Shown piece by piece: positions 1 to 7,998 of a stretch of DNA of 64,000 nucleotides; the stretch's first letter is position 1; every line of letters starts with the position of its first letter. The notes under the pieces were generated by a model, which searched no databases, was not told where the DNA came from, and saw only the letters and a program-made list of their open reading frames with translations. The DNA is from PHAA01 sp963665865 (GTDB taxonomy: Bacteria; Bacillota; Syntrophomonadia; Syntrophomonadales; Syntrophomonadaceae): the NCBI GenBank assembly GCA_963665865.2, contig CAXXWF010000001.1:3100001-3164000 (forward strand), given 5' to 3'. Made by a program: the position numbers and the translations under genes.

Positions 1-88
1 GAGTGATAGGAAACGCTCCCATGACATCCGGATCTATCTGCTTTATAGCATAAGCTACAGCCTCGTTGCCGGAAATGCACTTGCTCAT
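1..88 (-). CDS. porA: 2-oxoacid:ferredoxin oxidoreductase alpha subunit, N-terminal fragment
   Basis: Only the first 29 codons lie in the window. They read MSKCISGNEAVAYAIKQIDP and onward, the usual start of a POR/VOR alpha subunit, whose N-terminal domain helps bind thiamine diphosphate and the oxoacid. The ATG (88-86) overlaps the stop of the delta gene by four bases (ATGA), so the two are translationally coupled. The gene order gamma-delta-alpha matches four-subunit pyruvate or branched-chain oxoacid ferredoxin oxidoreductases. The beta subunit would lie outside the window. The substrate cannot be decided from this fragment. Confidence 0.8.
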   Translation of the reverse strand, partial: MSKCISGNEAVAYAIKQIDPDVMGAFPIT

Positions 89-393
89 TTGGCCACACCT
101 CCAGTCACCATTGTAATCGCCGGGAAGGGACATACGTTCTCACAAATGCCGCAGCCCTTGCAGTGCATATAATCAAAGTCCAGACGTTTCCCGTCCTTCA
201 CCGGAATAGCACTATCCGGGCAGAATGGAATACAAAGCATACAGTGTTTACATTCTTCCTCGTGGAAAACGGGCGTGTTGGTCCGCCATGTACCAGTATT
301 AAAGGCCCGTGCGGTTCCTGGTTCGTAGATTTCCCCGCCGGGGGTCAGATCCTGCCAAGGAGAACGTTCGTTGATATCCTTCGCATAAATCAT
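85..393 (-). CDS. porD: 2-oxoacid:ferredoxin oxidoreductase delta subunit (2x[4Fe-4S] ferredoxin)
   Basis: A 102-residue ferredoxin-type subunit that passes electrons from the thiamine-diphosphate site towards ferredoxin. Two complete CxxCxxCxxxC motifs are visible: CKHCMLCIPFCP in the middle and CKGCGICENVCP near the C-terminus, enough for two [4Fe-4S] clusters. Its length fits a stand-alone delta subunit. The start overlaps the gamma-subunit stop by ATGA, and its own stop overlaps the alpha start the same way, so the subunits are probably made in matched amounts. The enzyme could act on pyruvate or on branched-chain 2-oxoacids; the isoleucine-type T-box upstream makes the latter worth considering. 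Confidence 0.9.
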   Translation of the reverse strand: MIYAKDINERSPWQDLTPGGEIYEPGTARAFNTGTWRTNTPVFHEEECKHCMLCIPFCPDSAIPVKDGKRLDFDYMHCKGCGICENVCPFPAITMVTGGVAK

Positions 394-974
394 CCTACCT
401 GCACCTCCTCCATGGATTTTTTTAGTGTGGCCATGTTACCCTCGATAACCTGGGGCTTAGAAGCAAATTCATGTTTAAAGGATTCTTCTATATTCGCCAA
501 AAAGCGCTCAATTTCCAAAACACCGCTCACCTTAACCGTAGCAGCCAGCATGGGGGTATTGGGAAAATATGTGCCCAGAATCTCTTCCGAAATGCGGCGG
601 GCATCTATAGTACAGACTTTTCCGGTCCATCCCCGCAGTCTGGGACGCATCACCTGGGGAGAGCTGGGAGTGTTAATGATAATAGCGCCGCCCTCTTTAA
701 GTCCTCCGGTAACGTCGACGCTGTCCAGTAGACTTTCATCTACTACGACCACATAGTCAGGATGGTAAATATTGGAATGGATTGTACACCGTTTTTCACT
801 GATGCGATTATAAGCCGTAATAGGTGCTCCCATACGTTCCGGTCCATATTCCGGGAACCCCTGCACAAATTTTCCTTGTAAACCAGCTACATCCGCCAAC
901 AGCAGGCAGGCCATCTTGGCTCCCTGACCGCCCCGGCCGTGCCAGCGAATTTCTACCATATCATTGGTTGCCAT
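390..974 (-). CDS. porG: 2-oxoacid:ferredoxin oxidoreductase gamma subunit
   Basis: A 194-residue gamma subunit of the POR/VOR family (domain III). The N-terminal stretch VEIRWHGRGGQGAKMACLLL is the family hallmark, and the GPERMGAPITAYNRIS motif follows. This subunit helps bind coenzyme A and assemble the heterotetramer. It is the first gene of the operon: ACTGGAGGAA lies just upstream of the ATG at 974, and a T-box leader lies further upstream. Its stop overlaps the delta start by four bases. The family assignment is firm. The substrate (pyruvate versus 2-oxoisovalerate or 2-oxo-3-methylvalerate) is not visible in the sequence. Confidence 0.92.
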   Translation of the reverse strand: MATNDMVEIRWHGRGGQGAKMACLLLADVAGLQGKFVQGFPEYGPERMGAPITAYNRISEKRCTIHSNIYHPDYVVVVDESLLDSVDVTGGLKEGGAIIINTPSSPQVMRPRLRGWTGKVCTIDARRISEEILGTYFPNTPMLAATVKVSGVLEIERFLANIEESFKHEFASKPQVIEGNMATLKKSMEEVQVG

Positions 975-1005
975 TGCTTTTTCCTCCAGTCATTATGAGA
1001 TAAAA

Positions 1006-1245
1006 ATAAAAAAGCTCTCGTCCCGCAAAGGGACGAAAGCCTTAAAGACATTCGCTATACCACCCATTAATACAAACATACCAACATATGCGTTCCCTGT
1101 GACGGGGGAAAATCGTCGGAGCCTACTGGATAACTCGTTCGGTCCGCAGCTCAGGAGTGATTTTCGGGTTCAAACTACTAGTACCGGTTTACACCATCCC
1201 CGGCTCGCTGAAACGTTCGGCTGAAACGTACTCTCTCCGTCAATG
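1006..1245 (-). promoter_or_regulatory. T-box leader, isoleucine (ATC) specifier, upstream of porGDA
   Basis: Read on the minus strand, the leader has the AGAGAG start of Stem I (near 1231-1236), the GGTGTAAACC distal element, a specifier context GAAAATCACTCCTGAG (1165-1150), a GGGTGGTATAGCGA T-box core near 1058, and a terminator (GCTTTCGTCCC / GGGACGAGAGC followed by T-run, about 1013-1040). Aligned with the Trp T-box at 26237 (GAA-TGG-ACTTGCGAG), the specifier is ATC at 1161-1159, an isoleucine codon. The known T-box mechanism would give readthrough into porGDA when tRNA-Ile is uncharged. Confidence 0.88.
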
Positions 1246-1438
1246 CCTTTGAAATATTCAATTACAAATAAATATACCCATTTGATAGTATTTTGTCAAT
1301 CACTGTGTCTGATTTTCAAGTTAATTTCAGAATCCTATAGTATCGAGTTACAGCGGGACGTTCTTTCTGTAACAAAATTTAAGTTGCGGTACTTTCATAA
1401 TTTAAAATCTCTAACCTTGGCTATTTATTGAACTCGTT

Positions 1439-2188
1439 TTATATCTCGAATATTTCATTTATCATAATCTCTAAACCCTCAAAAAAATACGAAGTTAAAG
1501 TATCCTCCAGTTTACAGGTAGTATACTCGTCAATTTCAAAGTCCTTAAAACCATAAACCATAACTGAATGTTTAAAAGGATCAACAATCCAGAATTCCAT
1601 CACACCGGACAGCATATAAGTATTGAGCTTATCTACCATATCCTTTGAACGGGTGCTTTTTGATAAAATTTCAACACAAAGCGTGGGTGTACCCATGTAT
1701 CGGTCTTTCTCATTAACGTTATTCTCCAAATCGCATGCTATAAGCAAATCGGGCTGCATTACATCGGGTGTTTTAAGGTCCTTTTTGTAGAAATGGACAT
1801 CAAAAGGGGCGTAGAAAACCTTGCAATTCTTGCCTTTTAGATATGATCGCAGATGGGTATATAAATTCCCGGATATATCCTGATGATAGGTGCTGGGGGA
1901 GGCCAAAAGGACTATCTCACCGTTGATATACTCCATTCTTAGCTCGCTTTTCTCATAAATCTCCATGAATTCTTCGTATGATACCTTCTTGCCGCCATAT
2001 TGATAATCCACTGCTTTTTCCTTAACTATAAAATATCGTTCGATTTCTGTGATGTAAGGGGTAATTCTCACGGCCTTTTTGCCGTTTTTAGTAATAACGA
2101 CCTCGTGGTCATCAATAACATAGTCAATGTATTTACCCAGGTTAGTCTTTAATTCGGTTGCGGTAATAACCTTTGTGCTATCATTCAT
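1439..2188 (-). CDS. Phd/YefM antitoxin domain fused to Uma2-type (DUF820) PD-(D/E)XK nuclease
   Basis: The first ~50 residues resemble the Phd/YefM DNA-binding fold (TATELKTNLGKYIDYV, then VVITKNGKKAVRI). The rest is a Uma2/DUF820 domain: RMEYINGEIVLLASPS, HQDISGNLYTHLRSYL, MQPDLLIACD and PTLCVEILSKSTRSKD supply the D...E.K pattern of a PD-(D/E)XK fold. I start at the ATG preceded by GAGGTG with a six-base spacer; a GTG three codons earlier is possible. There is no separate toxin gene beside it. It may be a self-contained antitoxin-nuclease or a DNA-targeted nuclease. Function is inferred from the domains only. It stands alone, divergent from nothing and downstream of an intergenic gap. Confidence 0.75.
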   Translation of the reverse strand: MNDSTKVITATELKTNLGKYIDYVIDDHEVVITKNGKKAVRITPYITEIERYFIVKEKAVDYQYGGKKVSYEEFMEIYEKSELRMEYINGEIVLLASPSTYHQDISGNLYTHLRSYLKGKNCKVFYAPFDVHFYKKDLKTPDVMQPDLLIACDLENNVNEKDRYMGTPTLCVEILSKSTRSKDMVDKLNTYMLSGVMEFWIVDPFKHSVMVYGFKDFEIDEYTTCKLEDTLTSYFFEGLEIMINEIFEI

Positions 2189-2264
2189 ATCAATCACCTC
2201 GTGCGATTACCATAACATATAGAACGATTATATGCAACATCATCAATATCGCACGAATAGATAA

Positions 2265-2861
2265 TCACAGGTTTCCTTCTCTTTCTTGCCTGCCTAAAAT
2301 TACATGTATCAACCATTTACAAAATAACCCTATAAAAATATATATGGGGAAGGAGTAATAGTACTTCCATGTATAGGGCTCATATATTCCAGTGTATTTA
2401 AGGAAGGGCTCAATGATAAAGCAGAAAATGGCAGAGGCAATTATTATTGCAACAAGATAGCTCTTCCATTTGGTGAAAAACTGGTATAACAACATCAATA
2501 CATAGGGAAGCATTAATAGATCCACCACTACCAGTGGGAAATGCATGGGGCCAAGTTTATACGGGTAATCCCAGGCATTTAATTCTGTCCCTATTCCATC
2601 CAGGATGGACGATATTGTGGCAATGAAGAAGCCAAACAGAAGTATTTCAATTAAGCGTTTTTTATCAAGCAGCCGCCACCATATGAATATGAAAAATACA
2701 GTTGTAATAATGATGCCAAACCACTGACTGCTAAGAAATTCATATTTGATCCAATGTTCTAGCCTAAGACTTAACAAATCCTTTTTAGCCGCAATATATT
2801 GGTCGAAAAGCAATTGGTTTGATGTGCCAAAAATGTTTTTAAAAATCATACTAAATATCAT
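2265..2861 (-). CDS. CBO0543-family integral membrane protein
   Basis: A 198-residue protein with about five hydrophobic helices. Its layout is WWRLLDKKRL after helix 1, an ELNAWDYPYKLGP loop, LVVVDLLMLPYVLMLLYQF, and a YEPYTWKYYYSFPIYI segment near the end. These features match the CBO0543 family of Firmicutes, which has no established function. A second member lies at 26440-27009 with the same landmarks (LRIVDKRRL, ALWSYPVELL, EIDLGLLPIIYLLVFQY, YEVHEWKSIYSLPIYV). GGAGGT lies four bases before the ATG. It appears monocistronic. Confidence 0.7.
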   Translation of the reverse strand: MIFSMIFKNIFGTSNQLLFDQYIAAKKDLLSLRLEHWIKYEFLSSQWFGIIITTVFFIFIWWRLLDKKRLIEILLFGFFIATISSILDGIGTELNAWDYPYKLGPMHFPLVVVDLLMLPYVLMLLYQFFTKWKSYLVAIIIASAIFCFIIEPFLKYTGIYEPYTWKYYYSFPIYIFIGLFCKWLIHVILGRQEREGNL

Positions 2862-3206
2862 TAACCTCCACCTTAAAACTTACTTTTATTATTTCAATTA
2901 ATTGTACTTAATAATCCTTTCTCATATATTTAGGATTTAGAGCTTACACTGACGACTACGACAGTTTATAATAATTGTAGTATTAAATGCCGTAAGGCAG
3001 TTAGATTAGCATATCCAGTACCCTGTTAACCCTAATTCTATATCTTCTCATCGGTCAAATCCCTGTATGAATGCGTTGTCGTCAATCACAATACGTTCAA
3101 TATTGCTCAATCCTCCGTCTTGTCATATACGAATTTTACTCGATGAATAATATACACCATTAGAGTTAACAGGATACTAGTGGAACCATACAGTATAAGG
3201 AGGTTT
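2862..3206. other. Intergenic, no gene seen
   Basis: AT-rich spacer between the divergently placed membrane-protein gene and the broken lysozyme gene. I see no open frame with a ribosome site, no RNA gene and no convincing hairpin. It must hold the promoters of both flanking genes, but no unambiguous -35/-10 pair stands out. Confidence 0.4.
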
Positions 3207-3562
3207 ATGGTGAATTCAGAAAACTCAAATATTAATCCGGGTATAGATGTCTCAAAGTATCAGAAAGGCCTTGATTTCAGCGCCATAAAAGCCGCCGGAA
3301 TTTCTCTTGTATGTATACAGCTCACCGAGGGTACTTCATATATCAACCCTTATTGGCAGCAGCATTACAAGGAAGCCAACGCATAGGGATTGAATATCGG
3401 CTTTTATCGCTTTTTCACAACGGGTGTTAACGCTGTAGCACAAGCTCAATACTTCTTCCAAGCTATTTCAGGAATGCCATATGACTGTCTGCCCATGCTA
3501 AATGTAGAAAAAGACGGTGGATATGAAGCAGAGGAATTATCCGGGAGGGTGCATGCCAGGTC
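3207..3562 (+). pseudogene. GH25-type lysozyme, nonsense-mutated and truncated
   Basis: The first part reads NINPGIDVSKYQKGLDFSAI, then AGISLVCIQLTEGTSYINPY, the N-terminal half of a glycoside hydrolase family 25 muramidase, which cuts peptidoglycan. An in-frame TAG at 3384-3386 interrupts it. The same frame resumes as GLNIGFYRFFTTGVNAVAQA and DCLPMLNVEKDGGY. Reading stops being lysozyme-like at the left end of the transposon at 3563, so the C-terminal half is missing and was not found on the far side. AAGGAGG precedes the ATG at 3207. Two independent lesions make this a pseudogene. Confidence 0.8.
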
Positions 3563-4431
3563 CAACAGGGGGACGTTCTTTTTGTTGGCTAAGGCTAGGC
3601 ATTGTAAACAATATCTACGCTCAGCCCGGTCACTCTAGAAATCTGTCTTAGTGATACGCCATCGATCTTTTTTATTTTTCTCAAGATCTCGTTTCTTTTG
3701 GCTCTTTCCATACCTTGAAGTCTTCCAATTGGTTCACCGCTCATCAATTTCTCAATCTCTGATTTGATTTCAGTATCGGTCTTACGATGTTTGATCTCAT
3801 TTTCCAAGCATTCATCTTCATTTTCTATCCTCATAAATTCTCGAAACGACTGTAGTGCTCTCTCCGTCTTGATTAATTATGCCCAAAGCGAAACTTGGCT
3901 CACTTAATCCGTTTGGATACTCCCTACCCCCATAATAAACATGGATACTGCTCCATCGATATTCTTCCGGTTCTTGAACCATTTTAGCCTTGACTGGATT
4001 GTTATGTATGTAGCGGAGCACAGATAATAAGTAGTCATCGTTTTCAACGCGTTCACTTCCGTAACGCCCTTGAAAGACATGACCGCTTCGCCCGTATTTC
4101 CTGTTATACCACCAAGCGTAGCTGGTGCCTATCCGGCTCATAATACGTGATATTGTATCGGTATTTTCTGAACATGGTTCGTCATCAGGCAGTATCCGTA
4201 AACCGCAAACTGATCATCTGTTTTCATCTGTTCTATGGTTTCTAAAAAATGCTGATAATCATCATTGTCGTAAAAGATATCCTGTCGATTGATTCCGCGT
4301 AAAACAACATGGTAAATTCCACTGTTGCTCCTCTCTCTTGGTCGCCTCATATTTATAACTACTCCATGTATTTTTTACCATTTTATCAGACCGAAGAAAT
4401 AAATCCAACAAAAAGAACGTCCCTCCTGTTG
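3563..4431 (-). mobile_element. Degenerate Y1 (REP-associated, TnpA_REP/COG1943) transposon
   Basis: The element is bounded by near-identical inverted ends: CAACAGGGGGACGTTCTTTT at 3563 onward and its inverted counterpart at 4405-4431 (CCAACAAAAAGAACGTCCCT). It encloses one broken transposase gene. The core GGGGACGTTC recurs in spirit as the palindromic insertion inside the rifampin phosphotransferase gene (33609-33660). The left end abuts the truncated lysozyme gene. Single-stranded-DNA Y1 transposases usually recognise subterminal hairpins, so the long terminal inverted match is a notable trait of this copy. Confidence 0.7.
3595..4350 (-). pseudogene. Y1-family (HUH) transposase, frameshifted, catalytic HUH motif lost
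   Basis: Three overlapping frames reconstruct one protein: MRRPRERSNSGIYHVVLRGI to YCLMTNHV (4350-4138 region), MSRIGTSYAWWYNRKYGRSG to RYIHNNPVKA (4141-3818), and FMRIENEDECLE with a C-terminal helix-turn-helix, VSLRQISRVTGLSVDIVYNA (3834-3595). The family motif HVH(hydrophobic) is reduced to HVQ, because a short deletion plus frameshift removes the second catalytic histidine. A second frameshift separates the catalytic domain from the C-terminal DNA-binding domain. The copy therefore cannot make an active transposase. Confidence 0.82.
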
Positions 4432-4446
4432 TACTGTTGTCTTAAA

Positions 4447-5424
4447 CTATTTTATAGTAACAGTCTGAGCTGTTGCATCCCAGGTAGCCGTTTTGCCAAA
4501 TGCTTGAGCAACAAATGCTGCTGGTAACATTGTACGGTCGCCAGGTCCGATTTCGGGAGCAACATCCATGGTAATCGCAGCACCATTAACGAGGATAACT
4601 TTGCTGCCGATGGTAAGTTGAACAACTTTGTTGCCCTTGATCAGGGTAACAGTGTTCTTAGTTCCATCCCAGATAATATTGCTCTGATCTATTCCCAGAG
4701 CTGTTCCACTATCACGGATAGACAGGTAAGCACGGCTATCACTGATATAAGAAACTGCCACACATCGTACAGAAGCGCCGTTCAGAGTGACAGTGCTTGC
4801 TCCTACCTTGAAAACTGCTATGTTGCTTGTGCTGCCATCCAGATCGGTTACTAAGTTTGCAATCTGAGCAGTATTAACACTGCGAACCGGGAAGGTTCCG
4901 AGGGATAGAGTTGTAGAGTAATTTTCAGATAATGCAGATCCGCCCACATTAACATAAATCGGTCCCTGCGGTACGGAACGGTCAGTGGTAATGTAACAAT
5001 TCGACAAAGTAATCTTAGAAGGTATAGTGCTTTCAGATTTAATCGGAATTATCAGGCGGCCGTCCCCGATTCCACCCTCCTGCGCGGAAGTCGTATAAGC
5101 GTTAGCAATATCAAGACCAATATTTCCTTCTGTTACAGTAATAGTTGGTGTCTTTGCCCACTGAACTCCTTCAGTCAGGGTTAAATCAAGTACACCGTCA
5201 GAACCGGTGGTTCCATCAGTCTTTGAGTAAATCTTCAACCAACTATTACCTACAGTTTCGGCAATTACGATGTCGCCTATTTTCTGATTAGATGTACCAA
5301 GTACAACATCAGTATACGAGTCAGCACCAGTGGCAGCACCGACAGTCCCTGTACTGCTGAACATGGTTCCGAGTATAACTAAAACCAACCAAAACATAGT
5401 TCTCAGCTTTCTTATTTTGAGCAT
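4447..5424 (-). CDS. Secreted copper-amine-oxidase-N/stalk-domain protein
   Basis: A 325-residue exported protein. After a basic start (MLKIRKLRTM), the hydrophobic run FWLVLVILGTMFSSTGTVGA forms a signal peptide. The middle is rich in beta-type, Ser/Thr-rich sequence. The C-terminal ~110 residues (VVQLTIGSKVILVNG, then RTMLPAAFVAQAFG and TATWDATAQTVTIK) are the copper amine oxidase N-terminal-like domain, common in clostridial cell-surface proteins and not itself an oxidase. I start at the ATG after AGGAGGAGATAAACATA; an upstream in-frame start lacks a ribosome site. It probably acts at the cell wall. The downstream neighbour is the dead transposon. Confidence 0.8.
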   Translation of the reverse strand: MLKIRKLRTMFWLVLVILGTMFSSTGTVGAATGADSYTDVVLGTSNQKIGDIVIAETVGNSWLKIYSKTDGTTGSDGVLDLTLTEGVQWAKTPTITVTEGNIGLDIANAYTTSAQEGGIGDGRLIIPIKSESTIPSKITLSNCYITTDRSVPQGPIYVNVGGSALSENYSTTLSLGTFPVRSVNTAQIANLVTDLDGSTSNIAVFKVGASTVTLNGASVRCVAVSYISDSRAYLSIRDSGTALGIDQSNIIWDGTKNTVTLIKGNKVVQLTIGSKVILVNGAAITMDVAPEIGPGDRTMLPAAFVAQAFGKTATWDATAQTVTIK

Positions 5425-6026
5425 TATGTTTATCTCCTCCTTTATTAGGCCGATCATATAATTTTTTGTCCGGCTACCTTATCAATCTGATCGGTAATTA
5501 TCATTTTAAGTATAACCTAGGTACTAGACTGTTTGACATATAACGTAGTCAATATGTTCCTTAGGTCGTGAATATTTTTAATAAATTATGTTTTCAACGC
5601 CACGATCCTTAAGCATCGTGGCAAATCAAGATAACGAAATTGTTAAAAAGACACCATAGCCATAAGAACCCAGCTCCCCTAGCGGCACGACTCTAACCGT
5701 TTTGGGATCCTAACAAATCAACCATTCCTTGGACCTCTCCGAACCCTAGAAAACAATAAAGACCCTTGCGGGTCTTATGTAAAGCGAATACTCGCTATAT
5801 ATTTGATAAGGGGGAGTCTTATTGCATCCATAGTAATAAAACCATCATAATTCGTTTTAAGGTCAAGCTATTTCACAGTAAATACCGAGGTGCTATTATC
5901 TCCTCCGTAGGTTATGGTGATGCACTGGCTGTAAACTGCTCCTCAGTAGTTACCACCGCGTCATTTAATACGGAAGAGCTTGGCTTTATTCTAAATTTCG
6001 GTTATTCATCATCCCGACCGGTGAGG
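5425..6026. other. Long leader/intergenic region with hairpins
   Basis: About 600 bases between the YccA-like gene and the stalk-protein gene, both on the minus strand. A short hairpin, AAGACCC-GCAA-GGGTCTT followed by TATTGTTTT on the minus strand (5759-5776), is a plausible terminator. A perfect 8-bp stem, GCCACGAT/ATCGTGGC (5599-5621), lies nearer the stalk gene. The part from 5777 to 6026 has an open plus-strand frame without a ribosome site (see rejected items). A structured leader for the stalk gene is possible, but I recognise no known riboswitch. Confidence 0.4.
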
Positions 6027-6746
6027 TTAGCTCCTTCTATTTGTAAGGAGTCTTAATATCTCAAGATACAGCCATACCAGCGTTATCATCAGGCCAAAAG
6101 CTGCATACCACTCCATATATTGGGGTTGTCCAGATTCGACTCCTCTCTCAATAATATCAAAATCCAGAATCAAATTTAATGATGCGATGGCGATAATTAC
6201 GAGACTAATCGCGATGCCTACCCATCCCGAATTATTCAGGTATGGGACCGCAATATTGAAAAAGGACAGGACTATATCAATCAGATAGAAAAGCATTACC
6301 CCGAATGTTGCAGCGGTTACCCCGATCCAAAAGCGTCTTGTTGCCTTGATAATTTTTGTTCTATATAGGAAAAACATGACTCCCATAATACACATGGTGA
6401 CCAGGACAGCTTGTGCAACTATTCCGTTATATAATCCTTGATAGGAGGCGGATATTGCACCTAGGGCAAGTCCTTCGCAGGCAGCATAAACCGGAGATAA
6501 GTATGGTGCAAGGTGTCTAGCGAAAATGATAACCAGTGCGATAATAAAGCCGCCTATGAGCCCTAGACCGAGATAAGCGGAAACTGACTTCCCCGCAAAA
6601 TAAAGGTTCCAGGTCCATCCAGCAGCTATCACCAATATAGCAAATAATAATGCAGCCCGGTCTATGGTACCTGCCACAGACATCGTCCCCTCAGATGGTC
6701 CGGCGTAAGAGTCATCAAAGGCTTTACTAAGGATTGGATTACTCAT
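6027..6746 (-). CDS. Bax inhibitor-1/YccA family membrane protein
   Basis: A 239-residue polytopic protein with about seven transmembrane helices. It opens with the characteristic soluble tail MSNPILSKAFDDSYAG and has the family-typical EGLALGAISASYQGLYNGIV, a central RFWIGVTAATFGVMLFYLID, and LILDFDIIERGVESGQPQYM before the last helix. YccA-like proteins of this Gram-positive subgroup have no settled role; relatives act in membrane proteostasis or calcium leak. I use the ATG at 6746, preceded by GGGGTG, rather than an upstream in-frame ATG lacking a site. It stands alone, with a possible terminator at 5759-5776. Confidence 0.88.
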   Translation of the reverse strand: MSNPILSKAFDDSYAGPSEGTMSVAGTIDRAALLFAILVIAAGWTWNLYFAGKSVSAYLGLGLIGGFIIALVIIFARHLAPYLSPVYAACEGLALGAISASYQGLYNGIVAQAVLVTMCIMGVMFFLYRTKIIKATRRFWIGVTAATFGVMLFYLIDIVLSFFNIAVPYLNNSGWVGIAISLVIIAIASLNLILDFDIIERGVESGQPQYMEWYAAFGLMITLVWLYLEILRLLTNRRS

Positions 6747-7134
6747 GTTATAATTACACCCCTTTTTCTCTTGGTGACGGTAGTAATTTTTTTGCGTTCT
6801 CAAAATTAAACCGGGTATTTTGTTTTTGGCGATATTCGTTAAGATTATTATAACCTATCCACATTTTTTAAATCTTCCTAAATACAGCCTTGAACTGCCA
6901 ATTTTACTTTTATCATAGGTACCACCGTCACCTGCAAAAGTAATGAACTTGACGGTTCCTTCCACCTTGCCGCGGCATCAATCACGCTGATTTATCGAGC
7001 CAAATCCACTGTCGGAATGGCTTATGTGTCTGCTCTGTCTCTGCTCTTGAGGGCATTTTGCTGACCGCGCCCACAAGCAGTACCACGTACCTGTTAAATT
7101 GCGAATCGCACTTCTATCACCTTCGAAATAATTA
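6747..7134. other. Intergenic, no gene seen
   Basis: This lies between the start of the YccA-like gene and the end of the ABC permease. Short open frames in the part next to the permease are overlaps or noise. I see no hairpin with a T-run, so the terminator of the efflux operon was not identified. Confidence 0.3.
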
Positions 7135-7998
7135 TTAATATACAGTGGTATGATAAAGCCGACTTGCAATAACAGTAATGAGGATAACATCAAAGATAAG
7201 TATCCCAAAAGAGTGCAACAGGTCAGGTTGACCTGTAACCAAGAAACCGCGCAGCAAATTTACGACATAGGTCAACGGGTTGATGCGGGCAAACACCTGC
7301 ATCCATGCCGGCATTATACTGATGGGATATAGTGCATTCGAAGTGAAGAAAAAAGGCATGGTGAACAGCTGCCCTAGACCCATGAAGCGTTCCCGGGTTT
7401 TAACCAGAGCAGCCATAGCCATTGAAAAACTGGCAAAGATCATGCCACCTAACACAATGGTAACAATTACACCCAAGAAGGAGATAATACTCCAACGTAA
7501 AGGTATGCCTATTAATACGGCTAGAGCAAGCACCATTATCGCTTGGGTGATGGAGCGGACCCCAGCGCTAAGAGCCTTGCCTACTACAAAAACACTGCGC
7601 GGTAAGGGAAGGACTAACATCTTCTGCAGCAAGCCCAGGTCTCTTTCGAAAATGATAGCTAGACCAAAGAATATGGAGACGAACATCATTGATTGGGCCA
7701 AAATCCCCGGGGTAATATATACCTGGTAGGGAATATCCCCGGTAGAAAAGGCTTTTATCTGACCGAAGGCCTGACCGAAAATAAGGAGCCAAAAAACTGG
7801 TTGCAGGCCTCGGGTCAGGATCTCGGTGGGGTCGTGCCACATTTTTAACACCTCTAGTTCTACAATAGCAGTTACCCCCCGTATCCAAGCTGCTAATCGC
7901 CCCAGGCAAGAGTTGCCGACCACCCCAATGCTATCCCAATCGGCGCGCAATACGCCGTGCTCTTTTAACGTCACTGAAATCGCCTCTCTCTTCTTCAT
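7135..7998 (-). CDS. ABC-2 type exporter permease (DrrB-like)
   Basis: A permease of about 287 residues with six hydrophobic helices, family ABC-2 (antibiotic/daunorubicin-resistance type). Landmarks are EILTRGLQPVFWLLIFGQAF in the first helix, YITPGILAQSMMFVSIFFGL, and NALYPISIMPAWMQVFARIN followed by PLTYVVNLLRGFLV near the end, the conserved ABC2_membrane motif. The start is uncertain: the ATG at 7998 overlaps the ATPase gene by 68 bases, and a GTG nearer 7976, behind AGAGG, would shorten the overlap. It pairs with the ATPase just upstream to form an efflux transporter in a MarR-controlled operon. Confidence 0.85.
   Translation of the reverse strand: MKKREAISVTLKEHGVLRADWDSIGVVGNSCLGRLAAWIRGVTAIVELEVLKMWHDPTEILTRGLQPVFWLLIFGQAFGQIKAFSTGDIPYQVYITPGILAQSMMFVSIFFGLAIIFERDLGLLQKMLVLPLPRSVFVVGKALSAGVRSITQAIMVLALAVLIGIPLRWSIISFLGVIVTIVLGGMIFASFSMAMAALVKTRERFMGLGQLFTMPFFFTSNALYPISIMPAWMQVFARINPLTYVVNLLRGFLVTGQPDLLHSFGILIFDVILITVIASRLYHTTVY

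Noticed and set aside
3384..3386. In-frame TAG in the GH25 gene as a possible pyrrolysine codon
   Set aside because: The gene is also cut by a transposon, pyrrolysine is known mainly from methylamine methyltransferases, and the position is not catalytic. A nonsense mutation is simpler.
5766..6056. Plus-strand 96-codon open frame in the leader of the stalk gene, reading like RGAIISSVGYGDALAVNCSS
   Set aside because: It begins with TTG inside a terminator hairpin, has no ribosome site, and overlaps the end of the YccA-like gene. At most it is a scrap.
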